Position numbers and translations under genes: made by a program
Shown here: positions 53,060 to 63,100 of the stretch, piece after piece
Layout of the letters: each line of letters opens with the position of its first letter
Position numbering within the stretch: the stretch's first letter is position 1
Notes under the pieces: model-generated
The model's input: only the letters and a program-made list of their open reading frames with translations
Databases searched by the model: none
Told to the model about the DNA's origin: nothing
NCBI RefSeq assembly: GCF_012103215.1
Contig: NZ_JAAVNE010000010.1
Coordinates: forward strand, 1 to 64,000
Length of the DNA: 64,000 bases
Direction: 5' to 3'
From: Falsiroseomonas selenitidurans
GTDB lineage: Bacteria; Pseudomonadota; Alphaproteobacteria; Acetobacterales; Acetobacteraceae

Positions 53060-54046
53060 ATGCGCCTCGCCCGCCGCCACCTTGCCGGCCTCGGCCTCGC
53101 CGCCCTTGCCACGCCGCGCCTCGGCCTCGCCCAGCCCGCCTGGCCCAGCCGCCCGGTGCGCTTCATCATTCCCTTCCCGCCCGGCGGCGCGGCGGACCTG
53201 GTGGGCCGGATGCTGGCGCAGCATCTCCAGGCCAGCTTCGGCCAGGGCTTCGTGGTGGAAAACCGCGGCGGCGCCGGCAGCGCCATCGGTGTCGATGCGC
53301 TGGCCAAGGCGGCGCCGGATGGCGGCGCGGTGGGCATGATCAACATCGCCGCCAACGCCATCCTGCCGGCGGTGCGCAAGAACCCCCTGCCCTACCGCCC
53401 GATCGAGGATTTCGCCCCGGTCTCCAACCTCGCGGTCACCCCGGCCCTGCTGCTGGTGAACCCGACGAAGCTGCCCGATGTGAAGACGGTCGCGGATCTG
53501 GTGGCGCGGGCGAAGGCCAATCCGGAGGCGATCAATTTCGGCTCCTCCGGCGTCGGCTCCTCGCTGCATCTCGGCATGGAGCTGTTCATGGCCAAGGCCG
53601 GCATCCGCATGACGCATGTACCCTTCGCCGGCGGCGGCCCGCTGTTGCAGGCGCTGCTGGCCGGCACCATCGATTGCTCGCTGGACGTCGCGGCAACCAC
53701 GACGCAGCTGATCCGGGAAGGCCGGATCCTGGCCCTGGCCACCACCGCGCCCGCGCGGATGCCGATCTACCCGAACCTGCCGGCGCTGAACGAGGCCTAT
53801 CCGGGGGCGGAGCTGGCCTCCTGGCATGGGCTGGCCGCCCCCGCTGGCACGCCGGCACCAATCCTGGCGCGGCTGGCGACGGCGACGCAGGGCTTCCTGC
53901 AAGCGGCGGAAACCCGCCAGCGCTACACCCAGCTCAACCTGGAAATGCCGCAGCAGACCTCGCCGGAGGCGTTCAGGGACTTCATGGTGCGGGAGTTGGC
54001 GACCTTCCGCGACCTGGCCCGCGCCCAGAACATCGTGGTGGAGTGA
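53060..54046 (+). CDS. Bug/TctC-family extracytoplasmic binding protein (first of tandem pair)
   Basis: The 328-residue product has an arginine-rich leader (MRLARRHLAGLGLAALATPRLGLA), then RPVRFIIPFPPGGAADLVGRMLAQ, VVENRGGAGSAIGVDALAKAAPDG, LLLVNPTKLPDVKTVADLV and late GLAAPAGTPAPILARLATAT. GGAGG is nine bases before the ATG. It is transcribed away from the fused IclR-SMP30 gene from a promoter region with the palindrome. Expected to bind a sugar acid or other carboxylate; no TctAB permease is nearby. Confidence 0.9.
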   Translation: MRLARRHLAGLGLAALATPRLGLAQPAWPSRPVRFIIPFPPGGAADLVGRMLAQHLQASFGQGFVVENRGGAGSAIGVDALAKAAPDGGAVGMINIAANAILPAVRKNPLPYRPIEDFAPVSNLAVTPALLLVNPTKLPDVKTVADLVARAKANPEAINFGSSGVGSSLHLGMELFMAKAGIRMTHVPFAGGGPLLQALLAGTIDCSLDVAATTTQLIREGRILALATTAPARMPIYPNLPALNEAYPGAELASWHGLAAPAGTPAPILARLATATQGFLQAAETRQRYTQLNLEMPQQTSPEAFRDFMVRELATFRDLARAQNIVVE

Positions 54047-54051
54047 CCGCG

Positions 54052-55005
54052 ATGCGGCGCCGCAGCCTTCTCGCCGCCGGCCTCGCCGCCGCCCCCGCTC
54101 ATGCGCAGGCTGGCTATCCGGATCGCCCGGTGACGCTGGTGGTGGGCTACGGCGCCGGCGGCGCCACCGACATCATCGCCCGCAGCTTCGCGGAACGCAT
54201 GCAGGCGCGGCTCAGCCAGCCCATGGTGGTGCAGAACCTGCCGGGCGCGGGCGGGACCATCGCCAGCGACCGCGTCGCCAAGGCGGCGCCGGATGGCCAC
54301 ACGATCATGTTGATCGCCAATGCCCATGCGGTGGCCCCCGGCCTCTATCCCCGCCTGCCCTACGATACGGCGGCGGATTTCGCGCCGGTGTATTTCGCCG
54401 GGCACTCGGCCAACGCGCTGGTGGTGCCGGCTGGATCGCCGGATGGCGACCTGGCGGCACTGGTCGCCCGCGCCCGCGCGGCGCCCGCCCCGCTGCAGAC
54501 CGGCAGCGCCGCGCTGGCCGGCTGGCAGCCCGCGCACCAGATCATGAAGGAGGCCTATGGCCTGGCCTTCGAGCATGTGCCCTACCGTTCCGGCCCCCAG
54601 GGCCAGGCGGACCTGATCGCCGGGCGGCTCGACTTCATGGTGAGCAACGTGCTGGAGGTGGCGGCGCATGTCCGCGGCGGGCGGCTCCGGGCGCTTGCCG
54701 TCTCCAGCCCGACGCGCAGCCCGCTGCTGCCGGAGGTGCCGACCTTCGCCGAGTTGGGCGTCGCGGCGCTGCAATCGGATAGCTGGTTCGGCTTCCTGGC
54801 CCCGCGCGGCGCGCCCGATGCGGCGCTCGAGCGGCTGCACGCGGCCTTCGCCGAGGTGGCGATGGTGCCGGAGGTGCAGGCCCGGCTGCGCGGCCTGGGG
54901 CTGATCCAGGCGCCGATGTCCCGCACGGAATGGGGCCGGCTGTACCTGGCGGAGGTCGAACGCTGGTCGGCGGTGCCGCGGCGGGCGAATATCCGGGTGG
55001 AATAG
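54052..55005 (+). CDS. Bug/TctC-family extracytoplasmic binding protein (second of tandem pair)
   Basis: The 317-residue product has a twin-arginine-like leader (MRRRSLLAAGLAAAPAHAQ). The core has RPVTLVVGYGAGGATDIIARSFAERM, MVVQNLPGAGGTIASDRVAKAAPDG and FGFLAPRGAPDAALERL. It begins 5 bp after the stop of the first Bug gene. The pair is clearly diverged rather than a recent duplication, so they may bind different ligands. Its TAG stop abuts the TAG of the convergent racemase-like gene with no base between. Confidence 0.9.
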   Translation: MRRRSLLAAGLAAAPAHAQAGYPDRPVTLVVGYGAGGATDIIARSFAERMQARLSQPMVVQNLPGAGGTIASDRVAKAAPDGHTIMLIANAHAVAPGLYPRLPYDTAADFAPVYFAGHSANALVVPAGSPDGDLAALVARARAAPAPLQTGSAALAGWQPAHQIMKEAYGLAFEHVPYRSGPQGQADLIAGRLDFMVSNVLEVAAHVRGGRLRALAVSSPTRSPLLPEVPTFAELGVAALQSDSWFGFLAPRGAPDAALERLHAAFAEVAMVPEVQARLRGLGLIQAPMSRTEWGRLYLAEVERWSAVPRRANIRVE

Positions 55006-55821
55006 CTACGCCGCGGACGCGACGGCGCAGACCGGGCATGCCGGCTCCGCCCCCGCCACCGGCGCGATCATCTGGCGCAGCAGGTCGAGGCTGGCGGGGC
55101 GCGGCGCGCCCTGGCCGCGACGGCTGGCACGCAGGCCGAGGCTGGCCTGCATCTCGGCCGTCTTCACCGCCACGGCCAGCGGGTTGACCACCGGGATGGC
55201 GCAGCGCGCGGCGATGCGGGACGCGATCGGCGACATGCAGGTGCAGCCGAGCAGGATGGCGTCGATGTCGTCCTCTGCCATGGCCGCGTGGCACTGCGCC
55301 AGGATGCGGTCGAGGATCGCCTCCTGGCCGGTCTGCATGTCCTTCAGGAAGCCATCCGGCCGACCCTCCCCCGCCAGCAGCGCCTCGGTGCCGACATTGC
55401 GGATGCGGACGCAATGCGCCGCCGCGCCATAGGCGTGCAGCATCTTGCGCGGCATGAAATTGGTGCTTTCCGGCCACACGGTGACCAGGGAAAAGCGCGG
55501 GCCAATGCTCGGCATGAAGCGCAGGCTGGCTTCCGCCGGGCCGACCACCGGCAGGTCCACCGCCGATTGCAGCGCGGCCAGCCCGTAGTCGGAGAGCGAG
55601 TTCAGCACCAGCGCGTCGCAGCCCTGGCTGGCGGCAGCCAGGCCGGCCTCCAGATAGGCCAGCGCCTGCAGCGCGTATTCCACCTCGGTGTGGGCGAAGA
55701 CCGGCAGGCGCGCGGGCCAGGCCTGGATCACCGTGCGCGGCGCCACCACCGCGCGGATCTCCTCCGGTGCACCGAGCCCCGCCACCAGCGCCTGCGCCGC
55801 GCCCACCAGACCGATCCTCAT
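55006..55821 (-). CDS. Asp/Glu/hydantoin racemase-family protein lacking the first catalytic cysteine
   Basis: The 271-residue product has the fold signature (RIGLVGAAQALVAGLG, YALQALAYLEAG, PVVGPAEASLRF, ILLGCTCMSP). In hydantoin racemases the first catalytic Cys lies in a CF-S/G-DPGL motif; the equivalent here is NSLSDYGL with Ser75. The second cysteine, Cys193 (LGCTCM), is present. Two-base racemisation is therefore doubtful; relatives with one Cys can be isomerases or decarboxylases (maleate isomerase, arylmalonate decarboxylase). The C-terminus ends with an extra PACPVC pair. The gene is monocistronic. Confidence 0.78.
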   Translation of the reverse strand: MRIGLVGAAQALVAGLGAPEEIRAVVAPRTVIQAWPARLPVFAHTEVEYALQALAYLEAGLAAASQGCDALVLNSLSDYGLAALQSAVDLPVVGPAEASLRFMPSIGPRFSLVTVWPESTNFMPRKMLHAYGAAAHCVRIRNVGTEALLAGEGRPDGFLKDMQTGQEAILDRILAQCHAAMAEDDIDAILLGCTCMSPIASRIAARCAIPVVNPLAVAVKTAEMQASLGLRASRRGQGAPRPASLDLLRQMIAPVAGAEPACPVCAVASAA

Positions 55822-55854
55822 CGCCTGCCCCCGCCGAACCGGCGCCAGACTACA

Positions 55855-56733
55855 TCAGCCGAAATCCATCTCCAGGAAGATCGGCAGGTGGTCGCTGCCC
55901 GTGGCTTCCGTGCCAATGCGCGCGGCGCGGAAGGCGGGCACCAGCGATGGATGCAGGAAGGCGTAGTCGATCCGCGCGCCCTCCTCGCCGCGCCATTCCG
56001 CCAGGGTATAGCCAGATTGCTCGGCGTTGCCGGCCAGCGCCCAAGAATCGGCGAACTGGCCGCGCACCGCGACACGGCCACGGCGGCGGGTCGGGTCGCC
56101 AACCAGCAGCGGGTATTCGGGGCCGTCAGGGCGCAGGTTGAAATCGCCGAACAGGATGCAGGGCTCGGGCGGCGCGGGCTCCGCCCAGCCCTCGGTCCAG
56201 TCCGCGTCGCGGCCATTCGCCCAGGCCATGCCATCGCGCGGCGCACTGGCCACCATCGCCTTCAGCGCCTGGATCTGCGGGATGCGGGTGCCCGGCGTCA
56301 GGTGCGACAGGTGGATGGAATAGACACGCAGCGGACCGCCCGGCAGGTCCAGCACCGCCTCTACCGCGCAGCGCTGGATGTCCTGTTGATCCGCGGGCGG
56401 CAGGAAGGGCAGCGGCAGGGTGCGGGTCGAGCGGATCGGGAAGCGGGAGAGCACGGCATTGCCGAAGCGCCGCCGCCGGTTCACCAGGCGGCCCGCTTCG
56501 TCCCGGTAGCTGGCATCCACGTCGTAGGTGGCGCCGAACACCATGTGCCGGTCCAGCCGTTCCGCGAACCAGGCAGCCTGGTCGACGAAGCCGCTGCGCG
56601 CGAAGCCGGAGGTGACCTCCTGCATCGCGATGACATCGGCCGCCTCGACCTCCCGCGCAATGCGCTCCAGGTCATAGCGGCCGTCCTGGCCCTTGCCGTA
56701 TTGGATGTTGTAGCTGGCGAAGCGGATGGTCAC
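55855..56733 (-). CDS. Endonuclease/exonuclease/phosphatase family protein
   Basis: The 292-residue EEP protein has FASYNIQYGKGQDG, the metal Glu in VIAMQEVTSG, YSIHLSHLTPG, LFGDFNLRPDGPEYPLL and the terminal GSDHLPIFLEM. The catalytic Glu, Asp-Asn and Asp-His set is intact. Members hydrolyse phosphodiesters (nucleic acids, lipids, phosphoinositides). No signal peptide; the substrate is not evident. Lies 33 bp from the racemase-like gene on the same strand. Confidence 0.88.
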   Translation of the reverse strand: MTIRFASYNIQYGKGQDGRYDLERIAREVEAADVIAMQEVTSGFARSGFVDQAAWFAERLDRHMVFGATYDVDASYRDEAGRLVNRRRRFGNAVLSRFPIRSTRTLPLPFLPPADQQDIQRCAVEAVLDLPGGPLRVYSIHLSHLTPGTRIPQIQALKAMVASAPRDGMAWANGRDADWTEGWAEPAPPEPCILFGDFNLRPDGPEYPLLVGDPTRRRGRVAVRGQFADSWALAGNAEQSGYTLAEWRGEEGARIDYAFLHPSLVPAFRAARIGTEATGSDHLPIFLEMDFG

Positions 56734-56827
56734 GGGCGCCTCCTCATGCGGTCGGCGCGGAGCCTTGCCGGGGTCGCGCCGCCGATCCAGGGGCGGATCC
56801 GTGACAGCCAGACCCGGTCGGGGCGCC

Positions 56828-57697
56828 TCAATCGGCGATCAGGTCCACGCTGACCGAAAGCCGCTGCCGCCCGCCGCCGAGCAGGATGCCGGTCACCGGG
56901 CTGACATCGGCGAAGTCCCGCCCCCAGCCCAGCACCAGGTGTTCGTCGGACACCACCAGGTCGTTGGTCGGGTCCAGGTCCACCCAGCCATGCGCCGGGC
57001 CCATCCAGCAGCCGACCCAGGCATGGCTCTGGTCCGCCCCCTGCCGCCGCGCCTGGCCCGGCGGCGGGCGGGTGCGCACATAGCCGGAGACGTAGCGCGC
57101 CGGCAGGCCCAGCGCGCGGAGCCCGGCGATCATCAGATGCGCGAAATCCTGGCAGACCCCGGCGCGCAGCGACAGGATCTGGCTCACCGGGGTGGAGATG
57201 GTGGTGACGCCGGCCTTGAAGGCGAAGTCCCGCCGGATGCGGGTGGTCAACTCCCGCAGCCCCTGCAGCACGGGTCGGCCGGGGGGGAAGCTCTGCGCCG
57301 CATAGACGCCCGCGGCCCGCTCCGCCGGCGCCAGGCCGCTGGGCAGGGCGAATTCGGCGGCGTCCCAGCCCGAAGCCGCCTGCGCCGCCGCGCGCACCTG
57401 TTCCCAGGGCAGGGTCTCGACGGCGGAGGGGGGCGGCGGAAAATGCACCTCCACCTCCGCCTCCAGCACCACCTCGAAGGCATCATGCGGCGTGCCGAGG
57501 AACAGCCAGGTGACGCCATTGCCGAAATGGTCGGCGCCATCCGTCCGCCGCCCGCCCTCCGGCGTCACCGCGATGCCGGCGGCGCGGACCACCTGCCCCG
57601 GCAGCGTCCGCGGCGTAAGGTGCAGCAGGTGCGAGGCAAGGTCCACGGAGCGGCCGTAGCGATAGGCGGTGCGATGGCACAGGGTGTAGCGCGTCAT
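56828..57697 (-). CDS. Transglutaminase-like cysteine protease/ligase
   Basis: The 289-residue product opens MTRYTLCHRTAYRYGRSVDLASHLLHLTPR, the bacterial transglutaminase N-terminal beta-domain, followed by the catalytic core: Cys182 (GVCQDFAHLM), His225 (QSHAWVG) and Asp242 (DLDPTND). The set is intact. In this gene context (ATP-grasp/alpha-E and DUF2126 protein) relatives are predicted to cleave or rearrange peptide bonds made by the ATP-grasp enzyme. The ATG overlaps the stop of the ATP-grasp fusion (ATGA). Confidence 0.9.
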   Translation of the reverse strand: MTRYTLCHRTAYRYGRSVDLASHLLHLTPRTLPGQVVRAAGIAVTPEGGRRTDGADHFGNGVTWLFLGTPHDAFEVVLEAEVEVHFPPPPSAVETLPWEQVRAAAQAASGWDAAEFALPSGLAPAERAAGVYAAQSFPPGRPVLQGLRELTTRIRRDFAFKAGVTTISTPVSQILSLRAGVCQDFAHLMIAGLRALGLPARYVSGYVRTRPPPGQARRQGADQSHAWVGCWMGPAHGWVDLDPTNDLVVSDEHLVLGWGRDFADVSPVTGILLGGGRQRLSVSVDLIAD

Positions 57698-60195
57698 GCC
57701 TCGGTCCCGCCTTCCGCCCCAGGATCGGCCGCGCCAGGATCGGCCTCGCCCAGCGAATGGGTGCGAATATGGCTGACATAGCGCCGCGCCACGGCGTCGG
57801 ACAGCGCCGCCGTCTCGGCTTCCAGCGCATGCAGCGCGGCCGGCAGGTCGGCCGTCGCGGACTCCCGGTCCGTGGCGACCAGCACGGCATCGACCAGCGC
57901 CTGGGGCCGTGCCGCGAGCCCCGCCGCCGTGGCCGCCAGTGTGTCGTCCGGCCCGCCGATCTCCGCTAGGCGGTCCGATACCGCGGAAAGCTGGTAGCCC
58001 AGCGCGCGCGGGTTGCCGGGGTCGGCCAGCACCAGGTCCAGCACCGGCGCCGGTTGCACCGCCGCCAGGTAGCGCGCGCGGTAGGTCAGCGTGCTGTCGC
58101 AGATCTCGAGCGCGAGGCGCAGTCCGGCCTCCAGCCGCTGCGGGGGCTGGTCCAGCGCATGCGCCAGGTTGCGCGCGGTGGCGGTGGCGCGTTCGATCCG
58201 CCGGCCCAGGTCGAGGAACATCCAGGCACCGCCGCGCACCATGTTCTCCGCCGCGATGCCGGAGACGGCGTTGCAGAAGCGGATGATGGCGGTGGCCGCA
58301 CCGGCCAGCGCATCGACGCCGGCCGCCCCCGCCAGCAGCCGGGCGCGCCCTTCCTGGATCAGATGCGCGAAGGCGGTCCACATGTCGTGCGTCAGGCGGT
58401 CCCGCACCGCAACCTGCGGCCGCTCCACCGCTTCCAGCAGCCCGAGCAGCGCGCCGCCCGGCCCAGCCGCGGCGCGCAGGGCGCGCGGCAGGGCGGTGCC
58501 GTCCGCCGGGCTGGCCGCGGCTTCCGCGTCGATCAGCCCGCTGGCGTTCAGGCAGCGCGCCAGGGCGCGGACCTCCGCAATCTCGCGCGGCAGTGCCGGG
58601 CCGCGCAGCAGCCGCGCCAGCAGCGCCCGCAGCAGCCGCGCGGAGGCATCCAGCCGCTCCACATAGCGGCCGAGCCAGTACAAATCGTCCGCGACACGGC
58701 TGGGCAGGTCGCCGGAGGCGCGGCGGATTGCCAGCGGCGCAGCGCGCGGCGCGGCAGGGCCGACGATGTCGTGCGCGTCCTCGGCGATGACCCAGACATC
58801 CTTGGCGCTGCCGCGGCGCGGCGGCGGGCCGGCGATGGCGCCGCCGCCCTCCAGCACATGCGCCAGCCCGCCGGGCATGGCCTGCCAGTTGCCCATGGCG
58901 TCGCAGGCCAGAAACATGCGCAGCACCACCGGCGCCGGCTCCAGCGCCTCGCCCACCAGTTGCGGCGCGGCGGAGGGCGGCAGCGGCCGGGTCGCGGCAT
59001 ACATCCAGGGCGCGGCGCTGCCCTTGTCCGAAAACACTTCCAGCGCGCCCAGCGGCACCGGCGGGCCGGGTTCGAAGGCAGAACGCAGGCGCCAGGCCTC
59101 GGGCGCGGCCTGCACCCGGGCGCGCGCCGCGGCATCGCCCATCCACAGCGTCTCCAGCCCCTCAAGCAGCAGCTCCTCGCCCAGCAGGGCGCGGCCGCAG
59201 CTGGGCAGGTAGGGCGCGGCGCCGGGCATTTCCGCCAGCATGGAGCCCGGGGCGTTGACCATCCGCACGGCGCCATCACGCATCGTCTGCATCAGGCCGG
59301 GCACGCCACCGCCGCTGAATTCCAGCGGGTCCGACAGCTCGCCCTTGATCCGGCGCATGATCACGTCAATGCGCCGCAGGCCGCGCAGCGTCTTCAGGAA
59401 CACGGCGCCGTCGCGCACCGTCAAATCCCCGGTCTCGACCAGCTCAAGGCCCAGCTCACGGGACAGGAAGAGGTGTTCCAGCCAGGTTTCCTGCTTCGCG
59501 CCCGGGGTCAGCAGGGCCAGGCGCGGATTGTCCGCGCCGCCCGGCGCCAGGGCTTGCAGGGCGTCCAGCCAGGTGTCGAAGAAGGGGCGCAGCGTGCGCA
59601 CCTGAACGGCGCGGAAGGCCTCCGGCAGGGCACGGGCCAGCAGGTTCCGGTTCTCCGCCGCGAAGCCCACGCCATTCGCCCCGCCACAGCGGTCCGCCAG
59701 CACCCGCCAGGTGCCATCCGGGCCGCGGAGCAGGTCGGCGCCATAGAAGGTCAGGCGCGGGAAGCGCGTGGCGGCGGGGGCCCGGCAGGGGCGCAGGAAA
59801 TGCGGGTTGCCGAACACCAGCGTGGCCGGCAACAGGCCCTGGGCCAGCAGGGTCTGCGGGCCGTAAAGGTCATCCAGCAGCGCCGCCAGCAGCCGCGCAC
59901 GCTGCGCCAGCCCCTGCTCCAGCACGGCGAATTCCCGCGCCGGCAGGATCAACGGCACCGGGTCGCAGCGCCAGGGGCGGCGGGTGCGGGTGGCGCTGTC
60001 GGCCAGCACCGTGGCCACGCCCTCCTCCTCGAAGGCCCGGTCCAGCCGCCGCGCCCGTTCCGCGACCGCCGGATAGCCCAGGGAGGAGAAGGCGCCCAGC
60101 AGGCCGCGCCAATGCGGGCGGATCTGGCCACGGCCATCCACCATCTCGTCCAGTTGCGGCGGCGCGTGCTCCGCGGGGGCCGGGGCGTCGGTCAG
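57694..60195 (-). CDS. Circularly permuted ATP-grasp plus alpha-E (DUF403) fusion
   Basis: The roughly 830-residue protein has a first half matching the circularly permuted ATP-grasp type (IRPHWRGLLGAFSSLGY, LPAREFAVLEQGLAQRARLLAALLDDLYGPQ, FYGADLLRGPDGTWRVLADRCGGANGVGFAAENR, TPGAKQETWLEH, RGLRRIDVIMRRI) and a second half of all-alpha alpha-E type (VADDLYWLGRYVERLDASARLLRALL, NMVRGGAWMFLDLGRRIERA). Predicted to form amide bonds with ATP. In most genomes the two parts are separate genes. The start is uncertain: no ATG, GTG or TTG precedes the conserved N-terminus. A CTG at 60195 overlaps the upstream stop; an internal ATG at 60144 is the minimal start. Confidence 0.87.
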   Translation of the reverse strand: MTDAPAPAEHAPPQLDEMVDGRGQIRPHWRGLLGAFSSLGYPAVAERARRLDRAFEEEGVATVLADSATRTRRPWRCDPVPLILPAREFAVLEQGLAQRARLLAALLDDLYGPQTLLAQGLLPATLVFGNPHFLRPCRAPAATRFPRLTFYGADLLRGPDGTWRVLADRCGGANGVGFAAENRNLLARALPEAFRAVQVRTLRPFFDTWLDALQALAPGGADNPRLALLTPGAKQETWLEHLFLSRELGLELVETGDLTVRDGAVFLKTLRGLRRIDVIMRRIKGELSDPLEFSGGGVPGLMQTMRDGAVRMVNAPGSMLAEMPGAAPYLPSCGRALLGEELLLEGLETLWMGDAAARARVQAAPEAWRLRSAFEPGPPVPLGALEVFSDKGSAAPWMYAATRPLPPSAAPQLVGEALEPAPVVLRMFLACDAMGNWQAMPGGLAHVLEGGGAIAGPPPRRGSAKDVWVIAEDAHDIVGPAAPRAAPLAIRRASGDLPSRVADDLYWLGRYVERLDASARLLRALLARLLRGPALPREIAEVRALARCLNASGLIDAEAAASPADGTALPRALRAAAGPGGALLGLLEAVERPQVAVRDRLTHDMWTAFAHLIQEGRARLLAGAAGVDALAGAATAIIRFCNAVSGIAAENMVRGGAWMFLDLGRRIERATATARNLAHALDQPPQRLEAGLRLALEICDSTLTYRARYLAAVQPAPVLDLVLADPGNPRALGYQLSAVSDRLAEIGGPDDTLAATAAGLAARPQALVDAVLVATDRESATADLPAALHALEAETAALSDAVARRYVSHIRTHSLGEADPGAADPGAEGGTEA

Positions 60196-63100
60196 GATGA
60201 GGCTGCCCGCCGCAGGTCGAGCGTTCGCGGCGTGGCGCGGGAGGCTGCCTGGCGCGGCGGCGGCATGGCGCCGGGGGTGTGGCCGAAGGGCTGGAACAGC
60301 GCGCGGCGCCGCGCCTCCGCCTCGTTCGCATTGACCGGGAAGGTCTGGTAGTTGCGCCCGCCCGGATGCGCAACGTGGTGCTGGCAGCCGCCCAGGCTGC
60401 GCCCGCTCCAGCTGTCCCACACATCGAAGGTCAGCGGCGCCTGGGCGCGCACCGTCGGGTGCAGGGCCGAAGGCGGGTCCCAGGCCTTGAAGCGGATGCC
60501 GGCCACGTATTCGCCTTCCGTGCCGGTGGGCGCCAGCGGCACCTGAAGGCCGTTGCAGGCCAGGACGAAGCGTTCCTCCACCCAGCCGGTTACCCGCGCC
60601 TGCAGCCGTTCAACGCTGCTGTCGACATAGCGCGTGGTGCCGGCGGCGGTCACTTCCTCCCCCAGCACATGCCAGGGCTCCAGCGCATTGCGCAGTTCCA
60701 GCTCCATGCCGCGCAGGGCGATCTGGCCGACCTTGGGGAAGCGGAACTCGAAATGCGGCTCGAACCACTCGGCCTGCACGGGGAAGCCGAGCGCCTTCAC
60801 CTCCTCGATGACTTCGGCAAAATCCTGCCGCGCATGGTGATGCAGCATGAAGTCGTCATGCAGTCTGGTGCCCCATTTGACCAGCCGGCGCCCATAGGGC
60901 CGCTGCCAGAAGCCGGCGACCAGGCTGCGCAGCAGCAATTGCTGGGCGAGCGACATGCGCCAATGCGGCTGCATCTCGAAACCGCGGAACTCCACCAGGC
61001 CGAGGCGTCCGCCGGCGCGGCCCGGGTCATACATCTTGTCGATGCAGAATTCCGTGCGGTGGGTGTTGCCCGTCATGTCCACCAGCAGGTTGCGGAAGAT
61101 CCGGTCGGTCAGCCAGGGCGGGACAACGGTGCCGGCGGGCGGAACCTGGGCCAGCGCGGTTTCCAGCTCATGAACCGCATCGCCGCGGGCCTCGTCCACC
61201 CGCGGATGCTGGCTGGTCGGACCGATGAACAGCCCGCTGAACAGATACGACAGCGAAGGATGGTTATGCCAGAAGCCGACCAGTGACTTGAGCAGGTCCG
61301 GCCTGCGCAGGAAGGGGCTTTCGGCCGGTGTCGCCGCGCCCATCACCATGTGGTTGCCGCCGCCGGTGCCGACATGGCGCCCGTCCAGCATGAACTTCTC
61401 GGCCGCCAGGCCAATCTGCCGGGCTTCCTCATAGAGTTGTTCGGTGCGCGCGCTGGTTTCCGCCCAGCTGGCGGAAGGGTGCACGTTCACCTCGATCACG
61501 CCCGGGTCCGGGGTGACGGAGAAGTTCAGCAGCCGCGGGTCATGCGGCGGCAGGTAGCCCTCCAGGAAGACCTTGCGCCCGGCGTCGCGCGCCGTCGCCT
61601 CTATCGCGGCGACCAGGTCCAGCCAGTCCTGGACCACGGCGAAGGGCGGCAGGAAGACATGCAGCAGCCCGCCGCGGGGTTCCACGCACAGTGCGGTGCG
61701 GACCACCCCTGGCTCCTCCCGTCCCGGCTCCGGCACCGGCTGCTCGACGATACGTGCCCGTTCGCCGCCCTCGCGGCGTGGCCGTAGAGGTTCCCGGCGG
61801 GCGAAGGGGTCGGGCTCCGGCTCCGCCTCGATGCTCGCCTCGCTGGCCCAGGGCAGGCTGTCCAGCGGCAGGCGGAACCCCATGGGGCTGTCGCCCGGGA
61901 TCAGGAACAGCTCGCCGTCGCGGAACGCCCATTTGCCGGATTCCCAGGCTCGCGCCTCCCCCAGCCCGGCGCGGCGCAGCGGCAGGACGGAGCCGACCTC
62001 CGCCGCCAGACCCTGGCCGAACAACCGCGCCAAGCGGGCGCGTTCCAGCGGGTCCTTGAGCTTCGCATCCTCGGCCAGGACATTGGCCGGCAGCATCTTT
62101 TCCTTCCACAGGTAGTAATGCACATCCTCCCGCGCCGGGATGCGCAGCGCGGGGTCGAGGCCGAGGCGTCCGGCGAGCGCGGCGGCGAAGGCGGCGGCAT
62201 CCGCGGCCGTGGCTGTATCCGTGTCGTCGTCGCTGGCGAGCAGGGCCGGATCGGTCCAGACCGGCTCGCCATCGGCGCGCCAATGGCAATGCAGGCCCCA
62301 GCGCGGCAGTGGCTCCCCCGGATACCACTTGCCCTGCGCATAGGTCAGCGCGGCGCCTGGCGCCCAGAGCGGCTGCAGGCGGCGCAGCAGCCGGCCGGCA
62401 AGCGGGCGCTTGGTGGGGCCCAGCGCATCCGTGTTCCACTCCGCCGCGTCACGGTCGCCCTCGGCGACGAAGGTCGGCTCCCCGCCCACCGTCAGGCGCA
62501 CGTCGCCGGCTTCCAGCGCCCGGTCGACCGTGCTGCCGAGCGCCATGATCCGCGCCCAGTCGGCCTCCGCATAGGGTTTGGTCACGCGCGGCGACTGCGC
62601 GACGCGGCGCACCTCCATGTGGAAGCCGAACTCGGTTTCGGCCTCGTCCACCCCGCCGGTGATGGGGGCGGCAGAGGCGGGTTCCGGCGTCGCCGCCAGC
62701 GGGATGTGGCCCTCGCCGGCCAGCAGGCCGGAGGTGGGGTCGAGGCCGATCCACCCGGCGCCGGGCACATAGACCTCGCACCAGGCATGCAGGTCGGTGA
62801 AGTCGACGGAGGTGCCGACCGGCCCGGCCACCGCCTTCACGTCCGGCACCAGCTGGATCAGGTAGCCGGAGACGAAGCGGGCGGCGAAGCCCAAATGGCG
62901 CAGGATCTGCACCAGCAGCCAGCCGGAGTCGCGGCAGGAGCCCTTTCGATTCGCCAGCACCTCCTCCGGCGTCCAGACTCCGGGCTCCATCCGGACGATG
63001 TAGCCGATTTCCGTCGACAGCTTCTGGTTGAGGTCGACCAGGTGGTTGATCGTGCTGGGTGCGCTGCGCGGGATGTCCTTCAGATAGGCTTCCAGCAGCG

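Noticed and set aside
53060-55005. Recent tandem duplication of the Bug gene
   Set aside because: The two proteins share only family motifs and differ throughout, so they are old paralogues or independent acquisitions.
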